Source of the DNA: DATLMR01 sp964615905 | Lineage (GTDB): Bacteria > Acidobacteriota > Blastocatellia > UBA7656 | Assembly: GCA_964615905.1 (NCBI GenBank) | Contig: CAZTUB010000009.1 | Location: forward strand, 124,001-188,000 | Direction: 5' to 3' | DNA: 64,000 bases | Translations under genes and position numbers: made by a program | Notes under the pieces: generated by a model | The model's database searches: none | Told to the model about the DNA's origin: nothing | What the model saw: the letters and a program-made list of their open reading frames with translations, nothing else | Shown: positions 42,165-50,857 of the stretch, piece after piece | Position numbering within the stretch: the first letter of the stretch is position 1 | Layout of the letters: each line of letters starts with the position of its first letter

Positions 42165-42755
42165 ATGAAGCAGAAAAAGATCAAAGCAACTGTTTACGTA
42201 GTCAGCGTGTGGCTGGCGCTCGGTTTAGCCTTCTCGACGGGCGCGGTTGTGTACGGCCAAAGCGGCGCGTCGAACAAGCAAACACCGCAGGTCAAAGAGT
42301 TTGAAGACCGCGTGAAGCAGTATGTGAAGATGCGCGAGCAGCTCGAAGAGAAGTTGCCGAAACTCTCAAAGGAAGCGAAGCCCGAAGAGATAGAAGCGCA
42401 CAAGAACTCTTTTCAAGAGATGGTCCGTTCGGCCAGGACTGGCGCGAAGCCCGGAGCGGTCTTCACGCCGGAGATTGCCCGCCACATACGCGCAATAATC
42501 AAGAGTGAGTTCAAAGGGAAAGACCTGAAGGATTTGCGCGAGACTGTCTTCGAGGCCGAGAACAAAGGCGTTCCCCTGCGGGTCAATTACCCTTATCCCG
42601 TAACGAAAGAGGCGGTCGAGATGCCGCCTACTCTCCTGCTGGCGCTTCCTCAATTGCCAAAACAGATGAGATACCGCTTTGTCGGCAGGAATATGCTGCT
42701 GGTCGATAGAGAGAACGGATTGATTATCGACTACATGGTTAACGCGGTGCCTTAA
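42165..42755 (+). CDS. Secreted protein of unknown function
   Basis: The frame gives 196 residues from the ATG at 42165; the frame itself reaches 42135. A signal peptide (YVVSVWLALGLAFSTGAVVYGQ) precedes a helical domain rich in Glu/Lys (FEDRVKQYVKMREQLEEKLPKL) and a C-terminal part with beta strands (YRFVGRNMLLVDRENGLIIDYMV). No family recognised. It lies 24 bp before the phosphoesterase gene and is probably co-transcribed. Confidence 0.7.
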   Translation: MKQKKIKATVYVVSVWLALGLAFSTGAVVYGQSGASNKQTPQVKEFEDRVKQYVKMREQLEEKLPKLSKEAKPEEIEAHKNSFQEMVRSARTGAKPGAVFTPEIARHIRAIIKSEFKGKDLKDLRETVFEAENKGVPLRVNYPYPVTKEAVEMPPTLLLALPQLPKQMRYRFVGRNMLLVDRENGLIIDYMVNAVP

Positions 42756-42779
42756 GACGCCCCGCGAAGGAGAAAGATT

Positions 42780-43694
42780 ATGAGACGTCCCGTTGTTTCA
42801 GCCGTCACAATCGCTTTGATGATTCTTTCGAGCCTTGCGGGCGTTGCCTTGAGTCAAAACAGCCTGTCGGTTAAATCGAAAACCGCGCCGACGCTCGACC
42901 TGCCCGTAAAAGACGGCTCGGTCCGGTTCATGGTTATAGGCGACACGGGTTCCGGGGCCAAAGAGCAGTTGCAACTGGCCGATGTGATACTTCGTTACAA
43001 AGAGGCATTCCCGTTCGAGTTTGCGCTGATGCTTGGCGATAACCTCTACGGCGGCGAGACCGCCAAAGACTACCAGAAAAAGTTCGAGGACGTTTACAAG
43101 CAACTGCTAGACTCGAAGGTCAAGTTTTACGCCGCGCTCGGAAACCACGACGAGTCGAACCAGCGTTTCTACGACCACTTCAACATGAACGGGGAGGAGT
43201 ATTATAACTTCAAGAAAGGCAACGCCTCGTTCTACGCGCTAAACAGCAACTACATGGACAAGAAACAGATCAAGTGGTTTGAGGATCAGCTTTCGCGCGA
43301 CGAAGCTCCCTGGAAGATATGCTTCTTTCATCACCCGCCCTACTCGTCCGGGCGAAAGCACGGCTCGGACACGCAGGTGCGAGAGGTGGTCGAGCCCATC
43401 TTCTTGAAGTACGGCGTTGACGTGGTCTTTACCGGCCACGAACACTTTTACGAGCGCATCAAGCCGCAGAAAGGGATTCACTATTTCATCTCCGGCGCGG
43501 GCGGCAAGTTGAGGCCGGGCGACGTTAAGGCGTCGAACATTACGGCGAAGTCGTTCGATAAGGACCTGCATTTCATGCTTATCGAGATCGTCGACGACCA
43601 GATGCACTTTCAAGTCATCTCGCGCGCGGGCGCGACAATCGATTCGGGCGTCCTGACGGGCCGAAGCGGTAACGGGCTCAAGGCCGCAAACTGA
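42780..43694 (+). CDS. Secreted metallophosphoesterase (purple acid phosphatase-like)
   Basis: The frame gives 304 residues. Signal peptide LMILSSLAGVALSQ. The metal site is complete: Asp55 (GDTGSG), Asp87 (LGDNLYGG), Asn122-His123 (LGNHDES), His184 (FFHHPPYSS), His220 and His222 (FTGHEHFYERI). The order and GHEH motif fit the calcineurin-like purple acid phosphatase group. Probably a periplasmic phosphatase, substrate unknown. AAGGAG upstream. Confidence 0.9.
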   Translation: MRRPVVSAVTIALMILSSLAGVALSQNSLSVKSKTAPTLDLPVKDGSVRFMVIGDTGSGAKEQLQLADVILRYKEAFPFEFALMLGDNLYGGETAKDYQKKFEDVYKQLLDSKVKFYAALGNHDESNQRFYDHFNMNGEEYYNFKKGNASFYALNSNYMDKKQIKWFEDQLSRDEAPWKICFFHHPPYSSGRKHGSDTQVREVVEPIFLKYGVDVVFTGHEHFYERIKPQKGIHYFISGAGGKLRPGDVKASNITAKSFDKDLHFMLIEIVDDQMHFQVISRAGATIDSGVLTGRSGNGLKAAN

Positions 43695-43722
43695 GCTTCG
43701 AAACATTGAGGCGTTACGAGGG

Positions 43723-43752
43723 AAGGGCGAGACCTAGGTCTCGCCCTTTTTC
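43723..43752 (+). terminator. Rho-independent terminator
   Basis: A perfect 26-bp palindrome (43723-43748, starting AAGGGCGAGACC) with TTTTTC at the 3' side follows the phosphoesterase gene by 28 bp. Confidence 0.92.
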
Positions 43753-44177
43753 TTGCCTTTTCCCGGATTTTTCCGCATAGACGGCCTTCCATTTTACAGT
43801 GTAATTTTTTCCATTGCTGTATTGAATCATTAGCCTCGAAATTACCGGACTGTCTCGTCACGCCCTCTCGACGGCAGGAAGGCGATTTGAAAACGGTATG
43901 GTGGTTGCTGAATAACTGTCGGTGCTTACATAATCCGGCGATCTCAAATGTTAAGATTTGCCTTTCTCTGTGAACGCTGTAAGCACTGCAAGAATCGAAT
44001 ACGAGCGATCAAGCGGGCGGGTACACAGTCAAGGGGGCCCACAAAAGCGCCATCTTCTCTAATGTTGAATTCGCCCTGCTTCAAGGGCTTCAAACAGCCT
44101 CAACAAGCTATTTGCAATTCATGGGGGCAGGTCCGCCCCGAAATACAATTTGAAGACGATCAGAGGAGGTATTCCAG
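43753..44177. other. Intergenic region, no gene seen
   Basis: This stretch of 425 bp before the TSP3 protein gene has only short frames without ribosome binding sites. I see no repeat. Confidence 0.5.
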
Positions 44178-45326
44178 ATGTTGAAGCGAGCAGTTCTGTT
44201 TCTTACTCTTTCCAGCCTGTTGTTTCTTGCGCCGGTGATGCCGCTGGTGGCTCAAGACAACGGCGGCTGTACGTTTACGCTCGAAGGCGCTATGCAAGAC
44301 GACCAGGACCCGACGAATCCTAGCAACGACGTCGTCTCTGTCAATACGTCCGGTGGGGCGATTGGCTCGGCGACCGTAGACGTTCCAGACGGGATAAAGG
44401 CGACGGACCTCGATAACCAGGTCAACCTCATGTACTTCTTCGTTGACCGCACCTGCGCGGGCGGGTCCCCTCGCATCCAGCTCTCGATAGACGCGGATGG
44501 CGACGGCGATCATGACGGCAACGCTTTCGGCTACGTGGGCAACCAGGCCTTCGGCGGCGGCTGCCCCGCGGGCTCGTGGCAATTCAACGATCTGACGGAT
44601 GACGTGCCGCGATGGGACCTGTCACAACTCGGCGGTTCGATGACTCTCACCTGGGATCAGATGGAGACGTTCCTCGCCGCACAGTTCCCGAACTATCAAG
44701 TTCGCAGCGCCACGCTTGCCGATGATTCCGGCGGCTTCGCGCCGACCGCCGCCGGTCGCGCCTTTTATGACAACGTGACCGTCGGCAATTGCGTCTTGAA
44801 CGACAGCAGCGACACGACCCTAGGCGACGACGACGACGACGGAGTGCCCAACGAAGAGGACAACTGCCCGGACACGCCCAACCCTGACCAGAAGGACACA
44901 GACGGGGACGGCATAGGTGACGCTTGCGACGAGCAGACCGGGCCGCCCACGGCGAAATCGCAGTGCAAAAAGGGCGGGTGGCAGCAGTTCAACAACCCGA
45001 CGTTCAAGAACCAGGGCGACTGTGTGAGCTTCGTCGCGACAGGCGGGCGCAACCAGGGGAGCGGCGGAACCGGCGGCGGTGACGACGGCGGTAATTCAGA
45101 GCCTGACTCCGACGGCGACGGCGTAGCCGATACCAGAGACAATTGCCCGTCGGTTCCAAACCCGAACCAGTCCGACCTGGACGGGGACGGAATAGGGGAT
45201 GCCTGTGATTCGCAGATCGGGCCGCCCACAAGCAAGGACCAGTGCAAGAACGGCGGGTGGCAGCAGTTCAACAACCCGACGTTTAAGAACCAGGGCGAAT
45301 GCATCCAGTTCGTAAAGGATAAATGA
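44178..45326 (+). CDS. Secreted protein with two TSP3-type repeats
   Basis: The frame gives 382 residues. Signal peptide LFLTLSSLLFLAPVMPLVAQ. The N-terminal domain (about 30-210) is beta-rich with Asp-rich loops (DADGDGDHDGN). Two thrombospondin type 3 calcium repeats follow (DDDDDGVPNEEDNCPDTPNP ... DTDGDGIGDACD; DSDGDGVADTRDNCPSVPNP ... DLDGDGIGDACD). Each is followed by a copy of the module GPPT-K-QCKKGGWQQFNNPTFKNQG-C, so the C-terminal half is a duplication. GAGGAGG lies upstream of the ATG. Confidence 0.85.
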   Translation: MLKRAVLFLTLSSLLFLAPVMPLVAQDNGGCTFTLEGAMQDDQDPTNPSNDVVSVNTSGGAIGSATVDVPDGIKATDLDNQVNLMYFFVDRTCAGGSPRIQLSIDADGDGDHDGNAFGYVGNQAFGGGCPAGSWQFNDLTDDVPRWDLSQLGGSMTLTWDQMETFLAAQFPNYQVRSATLADDSGGFAPTAAGRAFYDNVTVGNCVLNDSSDTTLGDDDDDGVPNEEDNCPDTPNPDQKDTDGDGIGDACDEQTGPPTAKSQCKKGGWQQFNNPTFKNQGDCVSFVATGGRNQGSGGTGGGDDGGNSEPDSDGDGVADTRDNCPSVPNPNQSDLDGDGIGDACDSQIGPPTSKDQCKNGGWQQFNNPTFKNQGECIQFVKDK

Positions 45327-45355
45327 TCCTACAGCGTTCGGGCGCTTGTGAGTGC

Positions 45356-45395
45356 AAGGCAAAGCTTCACCGGGTAGCTTTGCCTTATTTCTTTT
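45356..45395 (+). terminator. Rho-independent terminator overlapping the next gene's end
   Basis: AAGGCAAAGCT (45356-45366) pairs with 45376-45386, then a T-rich run ATTTCTTTTT. It ends the TSP3 gene. The stop codon of the convergent ABC1 gene (45385-45387) lies on its foot. Confidence 0.85.
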
Positions 45396-47055
45396 TGGCG
45401 TGTTGGTCGCTAAAGAGTATGTTGAATACCAGCAACAAGCCGCCCGACGCAGCCGCCAAGAAAAACAGTATCGCGAACCCCGGATAGCCGAGTATGCGAA
45501 ACGACGTGGGCACGTCCATAAGCATGGCCGCTCCCACGATGAGCGCGGCCAAGATGAGCCCCATCGTTATGCGGTTGGCAATCTTTTGAAGCCCTTCCAT
45601 CAACAGCTTCTCGTCGAGCGCGTCAACCTTGATTTCGATCTCGTTGTTGGCGAGGCGGTCTAAGATCTTGTTGACCCTTCGCGGCATGGTCTCCGCAAAC
45701 TCTTTCATCTCGACGAGGCTTGCAAAGATATTGCCGGGCGAAAGCGACTTCGTGACCCGCTGCTGCATGATCTCTGAGGCGTTGCGTCTTATCGCCGCGT
45801 TCGGGTCGAAATCGGGGTCGAGCGTGTGGCCGACCTGGTCGAGGTTGAGAAGGGTCTTTCCGAGCATGGTCAATTCGGCAGGGAGCCGCACGCCGCACTC
45901 GCCGGAAAACTGCGTGATCTCGATAACGAGCCGCCCCACCTCGATCTCTTGAAGGCTTGCGTCCTGGTTACGCGCGACGAGGTCGGTGACGCGGCGGCGA
46001 AACCCTTCCTCGTCAAAATCGTTGCGCTTTTCTCCGATCCTGATGGCGAGGCTCGCCGCGTCGTCGCCGCGACCTTCGCTGATTGCAAGCAGCAGTTGGA
46101 GCAGTTTGTCCTGAAGCGACGGCGATATGTGCGCGACCATCCCAAGATCGATCAACGCGAGGTCGCCGTCGTCGGTGATAAAGACGTTGCCGGGGTGCGG
46201 GTCCGCGTGAAAAAAGCCGTCAACCAGAATCTGCTTCAGGTATGCGCGAAACAACTGCTCGGCAAGCACAGTGCCGTCCAGCTCGATCTGTTCGAGCGGG
46301 CTGAGCGATGTGATCTTCTGGCCCTGTATGTAATCCATCGTCAGCACGCGCGAGGTCGTGTAGTCCATGATGGCCTGCGGCACGATTACACGCTCAAACT
46401 CTCTGAGGTTGTCGCCGAGCTTTACGAGGTTGTTGGCCTCCTGCCTGTAGTCGAGTTCAAGCATAAGGCTCTTGCGAAACTCTTCGAGCATCTGGCCGAA
46501 CTCGTACCGGCGGCCCATCTCCGTGTGGCGGTCCATAAACTCCGCGACTTCGGCGAGCGCTTCGAGGTCGTCAACGATAACCTCGCGCACGGCGGGGCGC
46601 TGCACCTTGACCGCGACAGGTCGCCCGTCGCGCATGCGCGCGCGGTGCACCTGCCCTAGCGATGCCGCGGCCATCGGGGTGGACTCAAACTCCGAGAAGG
46701 CTTTAGAGATTCGCACGCCAAGCTCGCTGGTAACTATCTGCTCGACTTCGGCAAACGTGAACGGCTCGACCTGATCTTGCAGCCGCGCAAGCGAGTTCAT
46801 GTAAGGGAGCGGCAACAGGTCCGCGCGCGTCGAGAGCAGCTGGCCGAGCTTGATAAAGGTAGGGCCAAGACGCTCAAGGTCTGCGGCGAGCGCCTCGGCT
46901 TCGGGCGCGACCTCTTCGCCTATGGGCGCATCCTCGTCTTTCAGCGTCTCTTCGAGCCCTGCCTGTTTTACAAGGTCCGAGCGCCCGTATTTCATGAAGA
47001 GCCAGGTAATGTCTTTGTAACGCTTCAGATGCCGGGGATTCAACGAGATTCCCAT
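45385..47055 (-). CDS. ABC1/UbiB-family atypical kinase
   Basis: The frame gives 556 residues. Marks: LGPTFIKLGQLLSTRADLLP with the KxGQ motif, AAASLGQVHRARMRDGRPVAVKVQRP with the Ala-rich loop and lysine, and FFHADPHPGNVFITDDGDLALIDLGM with the catalytic and metal residues. Two C-terminal membrane helices (about 495-545) match UbiB/COQ8. These ATPases are needed for ubiquinone or other lipid-linked processes, though no quinone gene lies nearby. GGAGGG precedes the ATG. Confidence 0.92.
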   Translation of the reverse strand: MGISLNPRHLKRYKDITWLFMKYGRSDLVKQAGLEETLKDEDAPIGEEVAPEAEALAADLERLGPTFIKLGQLLSTRADLLPLPYMNSLARLQDQVEPFTFAEVEQIVTSELGVRISKAFSEFESTPMAAASLGQVHRARMRDGRPVAVKVQRPAVREVIVDDLEALAEVAEFMDRHTEMGRRYEFGQMLEEFRKSLMLELDYRQEANNLVKLGDNLREFERVIVPQAIMDYTTSRVLTMDYIQGQKITSLSPLEQIELDGTVLAEQLFRAYLKQILVDGFFHADPHPGNVFITDDGDLALIDLGMVAHISPSLQDKLLQLLLAISEGRGDDAASLAIRIGEKRNDFDEEGFRRRVTDLVARNQDASLQEIEVGRLVIEITQFSGECGVRLPAELTMLGKTLLNLDQVGHTLDPDFDPNAAIRRNASEIMQQRVTKSLSPGNIFASLVEMKEFAETMPRRVNKILDRLANNEIEIKVDALDEKLLMEGLQKIANRITMGLILAALIVGAAMLMDVPTSFRILGYPGFAILFFLAAASGGLLLVFNILFSDQHAKKK

Positions 47056-47228
47056 TTACCCTCCAGTGCGGTACTGCGGCCAACTCTGTCCATGCTCGCA
47101 TTATGTTGGAACGCAAACGAGGATGTCCAGACCCGGAGGCGGCAAAGCCCTGCCTCGCTGCGGTCTACAATTCTTTATGAATTACTTCCGATCTTGATTA
47201 CGTCCTTTATCTTTAAGGAGGAATTGGA

Positions 47229-47456
47229 ATGGCAAATCAGCAGATACAGACATACGCAGTCTTTACAAAGCCCGGCGGCAGCTACTTCAGAGTCGGGCTG
47301 AGCCTGGCTTCTGGAATCGTCCACTACCGAGACTTGACGGGGCCGGAAGAGTTACTGGCGCTCGTCGACGTGCTTAGAAATGAGAAGCCCTGCTGGTACG
47401 ACCCGGACAAGAACCTTGTGACCGTAGGCTTTGAGCCGGTCGGTGAGAAAGAGTAA
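47229..47456 (+). CDS. Small conserved-looking protein of unknown function
   Basis: The frame gives 75 residues with an ideal AAGGAGGA upstream, which supports a real gene. It has a beta-rich start (TYAVFTKPGGSYFRVGLSLASGIVHY) and a helix (GPEELLALVDVLRNEKPCWYD) and no signal peptide. Its stop is 6 bp from the stop of the convergent DUF4252-type gene. I do not recognise it. Confidence 0.7.
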   Translation: MANQQIQTYAVFTKPGGSYFRVGLSLASGIVHYRDLTGPEELLALVDVLRNEKPCWYDPDKNLVTVGFEPVGEKE

Positions 47457-47462
47457 GAGCGA

Positions 47463-48107
47463 TCACGCGGCAGGCGGTTTTTCAGTCGCGGGTTTTTCGG
47501 CCGGCTGCTTGTCGGCTTGCGGTTTATCCTTTTCGTCGGCGGGCTTATCGGCGCTCGTTGCGGCTGTATCAGGCGGCGGCTCGACAGTGTTCTCTTGCGT
47601 GCTGGTGCCTTTCAGCGATATGCCCATGATCTTCGGGTCGTTTATAAAAGCGATCAGTCTTTCGGGGCTGAATTTGAACTGCACGACGAACGCCTCGTGC
47701 TGTTGCACGGATACGGCAAGCACCTTGACGTTCTCTTTCTCTTCCATGACGTATATGTAGCTCCACTGCTGGCGGTTGCGCCCGTTGTACTGGACCAGTG
47801 GCCGCCAGTCGCTGTGGACTATGTTTCTTATAAAGTTGTGGAACTCTGGCGAATCAGGGTTCGGGTTCTCCGAAAAATCGAGGCTGTGCAGCATAGAGAC
47901 TTTAAAGTTCTTTACCCCGGCCGGTTTGACAAGTTTGACGGCAAATCTCGCCAGGTTGATAAATCCGAAAGTGCTTCTTCCTTTCGCCCTGTAGTTCGAT
48001 TTCAGGTGCTTGACGATAGAGCTAAAGCTCTTATCGTCTGCCGAGGCCGTGGCGGGGACGGCCCCCAGGAGCGCGACGACTATCAAGAGGCGAGTGAGGG
48101 TTCTCAT
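47463..48107 (-). CDS. DUF4252-like secreted protein
   Basis: The frame gives 214 residues from the ATG at 48107, with GGAG upstream; the frame extends to 48263 across the upstream gene. Signal peptide MRTLTRLLIVVALLGAVPATASA. The core FGFINLARFAVKLVKPAGVKNFKVSML ... IVHSDWRPLVQYNGRNRQQWSYIYVMEEKENVKVLAVSVQQHEAFVVQFKF matches DUF4252 in layout. The tail is Lys/Pro/Glu low complexity. Last gene of a sigma/anti-sigma operon. Confidence 0.75.
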   Translation of the reverse strand: MRTLTRLLIVVALLGAVPATASADDKSFSSIVKHLKSNYRAKGRSTFGFINLARFAVKLVKPAGVKNFKVSMLHSLDFSENPNPDSPEFHNFIRNIVHSDWRPLVQYNGRNRQQWSYIYVMEEKENVKVLAVSVQQHEAFVVQFKFSPERLIAFINDPKIMGISLKGTSTQENTVEPPPDTAATSADKPADEKDKPQADKQPAEKPATEKPPAA

Positions 48108-48129
48108 AACTTTTGCTCCTTCAGACTTT

Positions 48130-48744
48130 CTACTTCTCAGGCGGCTTGCCGGTCTTTTCCGTGCCCTGCTCGTCCGTCTTGCCCGACTGCTCAAGGTTGA
48201 GCGACGGTATGCCGAAGCGGCCTTCGAGCTGCGAGAGCTTTTCGATGTCAATCGGCCCGACAATATTGACCACCGTCACGGCCTTCGACTCCGTGGCCAG
48301 GACGGCCAGCCCCCGTATCACGTTGCCCTCGCTCATAAGGAAAACATCTACGTTTATATTCTTGTCGCGCTTACGGCTTCGAACGCCCACGATGCGAGCC
48401 CATCCCGGCGCGGTCAGTTGCGCCCGTATCGGGTTCACGTCCGCGTCTGTAAACTCTCCCGTGTTTTCAAAGACGTACCTCTTGACATAGATGCCTTTGA
48501 GCCCTTGCAGCAGTTCTTTTACCTTTGCCTCGTCGGGCGACCTCTCAGGCTTGAGAAACTTTGCGCCGAGCTGAATAAGCGCTTCGTCGACCGTGACATC
48601 TATCGACTCGATAGACTTCGCCGCGAGGCTCGACAGGCTTTCGATGTCCACCCTTCCCTGCTGCCCGTGCGCAGAAGTAGCTGCGAACAGCAAGAGCAGT
48701 ACGGGAAGGCAAGTCCATCTTATCGATTTAACAACTGGTTTCAT
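48130..48744 (-). CDS. DUF4252 secreted protein
   Basis: The frame gives 204 residues. Signal peptide WTCLPVLLLLFAATSAHGQ. DUF4252 is recognised by LLQGLKGIYVKRYVFENTGEFTDADVNPIRAQL, WARIVGVRSRK, NVDVFLMSEGNVIRGLAVLATESKAVTVVNIVGPIDIEKLSQLEG. GGAGAG lies before the ATG. It is followed 22 bp later by a paralogue, and preceded by an anti-sigma-type gene 16 bp away, so these belong to one operon. Confidence 0.85.
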   Translation of the reverse strand: MKPVVKSIRWTCLPVLLLLFAATSAHGQQGRVDIESLSSLAAKSIESIDVTVDEALIQLGAKFLKPERSPDEAKVKELLQGLKGIYVKRYVFENTGEFTDADVNPIRAQLTAPGWARIVGVRSRKRDKNINVDVFLMSEGNVIRGLAVLATESKAVTVVNIVGPIDIEKLSQLEGRFGIPSLNLEQSGKTDEQGTEKTGKPPEK

Positions 48745-48760
48745 GATCTCTCCTTATGAA

Positions 48761-49387
48761 TTACCGATTACTGACCGGCTCACGCCTGGCGTCATCGTGA
48801 ATAATTCGCTGAGCCTCGCCGAGCGTCGAGCTTGCAATCTGTAGGGCTAGCATCAATCGCTGCTTGGCGGCTTCACCCTCTGCAATAAGGTTCTGGTCTT
48901 GCGGCGCAGGCTTCTGTCGCTCTGTGATCCTTTGAGCCGGGCGAATATTCTTCTTCGCGGCTACGGGCCGTCTTGGCGCAATCACCGGCTCTTTGTGCGG
49001 AGCATCAACGGCCAGCTTTCCGCTCGCGCCCGAAGCCGCGCCGCTATTTGCCGCAGCGGTATTTGCCGCAGCGGTATTTGCCGCGCCGTTACTTGCGGTG
49101 ACCGGCCCGCCCTGCTCGCTTGCAGTCTGAGGCGTCTTGCCGTACTGGGCGATAAGGACCGCGATCACAAGCGAGGCGGCAACCCCTGCGGCTGCCCAGC
49201 GCACTTTCGGGACCGTGAACATCTCCGCAAGCTGCTGCCACCACAGCGCGCGCGGGCGGCTCTCGCGAGCCATACTCTCGCGAGCCATGCTCTGCTGAGC
49301 TATCCGCTCCATAACGCGGTCGGTGAAATCGTGTGACGGCTCCTTGCGACCGTAAATTAATCTAAGCTCATCATCAAGGCGGCTCAT
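48761..49387 (-). CDS. Putative anti-sigma factor, single-pass membrane
   Basis: The frame gives 208 residues. The cytoplasmic N-terminus (MSRLDDELRLIYGRKEPSHDFTDRVMERIAQ) is helical as in anti-sigma domains but has no zinc HCC motif. One membrane segment (VRWAAAGVAASLVIAVLIAQYG, about 60-80) and an Ala/Asn-rich periplasmic linker follow. The ATG overlaps the sigma gene stop in ATGA, so coupling is expected. Two sets of 15-bp in-phase repeats lie in the gene (49045-49089 and 49261-49290). Confidence 0.7.
   Translation of the reverse strand: MSRLDDELRLIYGRKEPSHDFTDRVMERIAQQSMARESMARESRPRALWWQQLAEMFTVPKVRWAAAGVAASLVIAVLIAQYGKTPQTASEQGGPVTASNGAANTAAANTAAANSGAASGASGKLAVDAPHKEPVIAPRRPVAAKKNIRPAQRITERQKPAPQDQNLIAEGEAAKQRLMLALQIASSTLGEAQRIIHDDARREPVSNR
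49045..49089. repeat. 15-bp in-phase tandem repeat
   Basis: TATTTGCCGCAGCGG at 49045-49059 is repeated exactly at 49060-49074, with a partial third copy. On the minus strand it encodes Asn-Thr-Ala-Ala-Ala units in the periplasmic linker of the anti-sigma-type protein. A second 15-bp pair lies at 49261-49290 (one mismatch), encoding Met-Ala-Arg-Glu-Ser twice. Confidence 0.85.
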
Positions 49388-49938
49388 ACTTGTACCTCTC
49401 CAAAGCAGCGGGTGAGCTTTTCGCGTAGTATCGCGAGCGACCGCCGCAAATGACTCTTAACCGTGTTGATCGGCATGTCGAGCACCTGTGCAATCTCGGC
49501 CGGTTCGAGGTCTTCCTGATACCGGAGCAAGACGACCATGCGGGCCTTTTCCGGCAGCGTTGTCACAACGCGCTGAAGCGCCTGCGACAGCATAGGGTCG
49601 GACGTCTTTGAGATCGCCACAGGCTCCGGCACATCCTCAAGGCTGACCTGCGGGCGTACTTTCTGTCGCCGCGCTTGATCTATGCAACGATGGCCCGTGA
49701 CCTTGCGAAGCCAGAAGACGAGGTGAGCGGGAGACTTTATCGCGGACAGGTTCTGGTGAAGATGCAGGAACACTTCTTGCGCAAGCTCTTCGGCAAGCCC
49801 TCTATCCCTTAAAAAATGGTAGGCCATGCTGAAGACCATAGACTGGTGCTCGCGCACGATCTCTGCGAAGGCTAAATGGTCGCCCCTCGATGATCGCGCC
49901 AGCCTCTCCTCGGCCTGCTCTTGTGTAGCCTTTTCCAA
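49384..49938 (-). CDS. ECF sigma factor
   Basis: The frame gives 184 residues from a TTG at 49938, where GAAGGGA lies upstream; no ATG or GTG is well placed, and the frame to 50145 reads into a heptad repeat. Sigma2 shows FAEIVREHQSMVFSMAYHFLRDRGLAEELAQEVFLHLHQNL and the -10 binding segment FWLRKVTGHRCIDQARRQ. Sigma4 shows LPEKARMVVLLRYQEDLEPAEIAQVLDMPINTVKSHLRRSL. It is followed by an overlapping anti-sigma-type gene and two DUF4252-type genes, a unit that probably regulates itself. Confidence 0.88.
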   Translation of the reverse strand: MEKATQEQAEERLARSSRGDHLAFAEIVREHQSMVFSMAYHFLRDRGLAEELAQEVFLHLHQNLSAIKSPAHLVFWLRKVTGHRCIDQARRQKVRPQVSLEDVPEPVAISKTSDPMLSQALQRVVTTLPEKARMVVLLRYQEDLEPAEIAQVLDMPINTVKSHLRRSLAILREKLTRCFGEVQV

Positions 49939-50061
49939 TCTAGAAGGTCCCTTCTCACCCCACCATGCACTAGTACGCAGCAAAGCTGTCGGGCGAATGC
50001 AATTATTTTCGAGAGCGCAGAGGGGTTGGTAGCGTGGAATGATACAGGCAGGGTTATGATA

Positions 50062-50173
50062 GTGACAAGAAGGAACGTGAACCGTGAACCGTAAACCGTG
50101 ACAAGTCAGAGGAGAGTACAAGGCCCTCCTCTTCTTTCTTGTCACGGTTTACGGTTCACGGTTCACGATTTGC
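50062..50173. repeat. Heptad inverted-repeat element F
   Basis: Left side: a lone GTGACAA at 50062, then GTGAACC, GTGAACC, GTAAACC, GTGACAA at 50077-50104. Right arm 50139-50173: TTGTCAC, GGTTTAC, GGTTCAC, GGTTCAC, GATTTGC. The 3' end of the 50177 gene lies 3 nt beyond. The left arm is upstream of the ECF sigma gene and can feed a false N-terminal extension of that frame. Confidence 0.9.
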
Positions 50174-50176
50174 GGC

Positions 50177-50794
50177 TCAGTGGGTGCGCCTGCGCCAGCC
50201 GATAAGCCCGGCGACCGATATGACAGCGCCGATCCCTGCCGCGACCAGAGCGCCCGGCTGAAATGAGTTTGCGGGGGCGGTATTCATCTCAGTTTCTGTC
50301 TGGCCCACCTGCGTTAATCGGCCTTTGAGGGCGTCCACGATCTCGGAAGGCGTAAATTTGCGCGCAACCCTGCGCACGCGGGACTGTTTTCCCTCCTTGA
50401 GAAAGTTGGCCTCGATCTTGCCGTCGCGCCCCGTGTCTACGAGCAGGCTGCTTGTGATGCCGTGATAGTTGCCCGTGATTGCGACGACCCAGCGGCCTTC
50501 GGAAGGCCACTGTTGCCTGACGGTGTATACGCCTTTCGATGTGGCCCTCAATTCAAGCGGGAGCGATTGCCGCTCGCCACGAAGCATGCCCTCGGCGGTT
50601 GCGGTGACGTTGGCGTCGGCGGGAATCTGGCAGCCGAATGTGCGAATAACCAGCGCGGCGTCTTCCATCTCAGGGTCGGCGCTGTTTGGAAACTCGACTG
50701 AAAGCTGGAACCCTCCCGCAAGCGCCGTAAAAGATAATGCGAACAATACGACGAATGACAAAGAGGCTGCGGTCTTGATCGTTCTAGCGAGCAT
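50177..50794 (-). CDS. Secreted protein with C-terminal anchor
   Basis: The frame gives 205 residues. Signal peptide TAASLSFVVLFALSFTALAGG, a beta-sandwich-like domain (FQLSVEFPNSADPEMEDAALVIRTFGC; WVVAITGNYHGITSSLLVDTG), and a C-terminal membrane segment (ALVAAGIGAVISVAGLIGW) followed by RRRTH, like a sorting or anchor tail. AAGGAG lies upstream of the ATG. It lies 63 bp after the haem-binding gene and may share its transcript. Confidence 0.7.
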   Translation of the reverse strand: MLARTIKTAASLSFVVLFALSFTALAGGFQLSVEFPNSADPEMEDAALVIRTFGCQIPADANVTATAEGMLRGERQSLPLELRATSKGVYTVRQQWPSEGRWVVAITGNYHGITSSLLVDTGRDGKIEANFLKEGKQSRVRRVARKFTPSEIVDALKGRLTQVGQTETEMNTAPANSFQPGALVAAGIGAVISVAGLIGWRRRTH

Positions 50795-50857
50795 AATACT
50801 TACTCCTTTTAGCTAATCTTGATCGTTAGACGCAGCACCTCGATGGTTTCTTCCCTT

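Noticed and set aside
49939..50145. N-terminal extension of the ECF sigma frame
   Set aside because: It reads into heptad element F and has no sigma features; the TTG at 49938 gives the usual ECF length.
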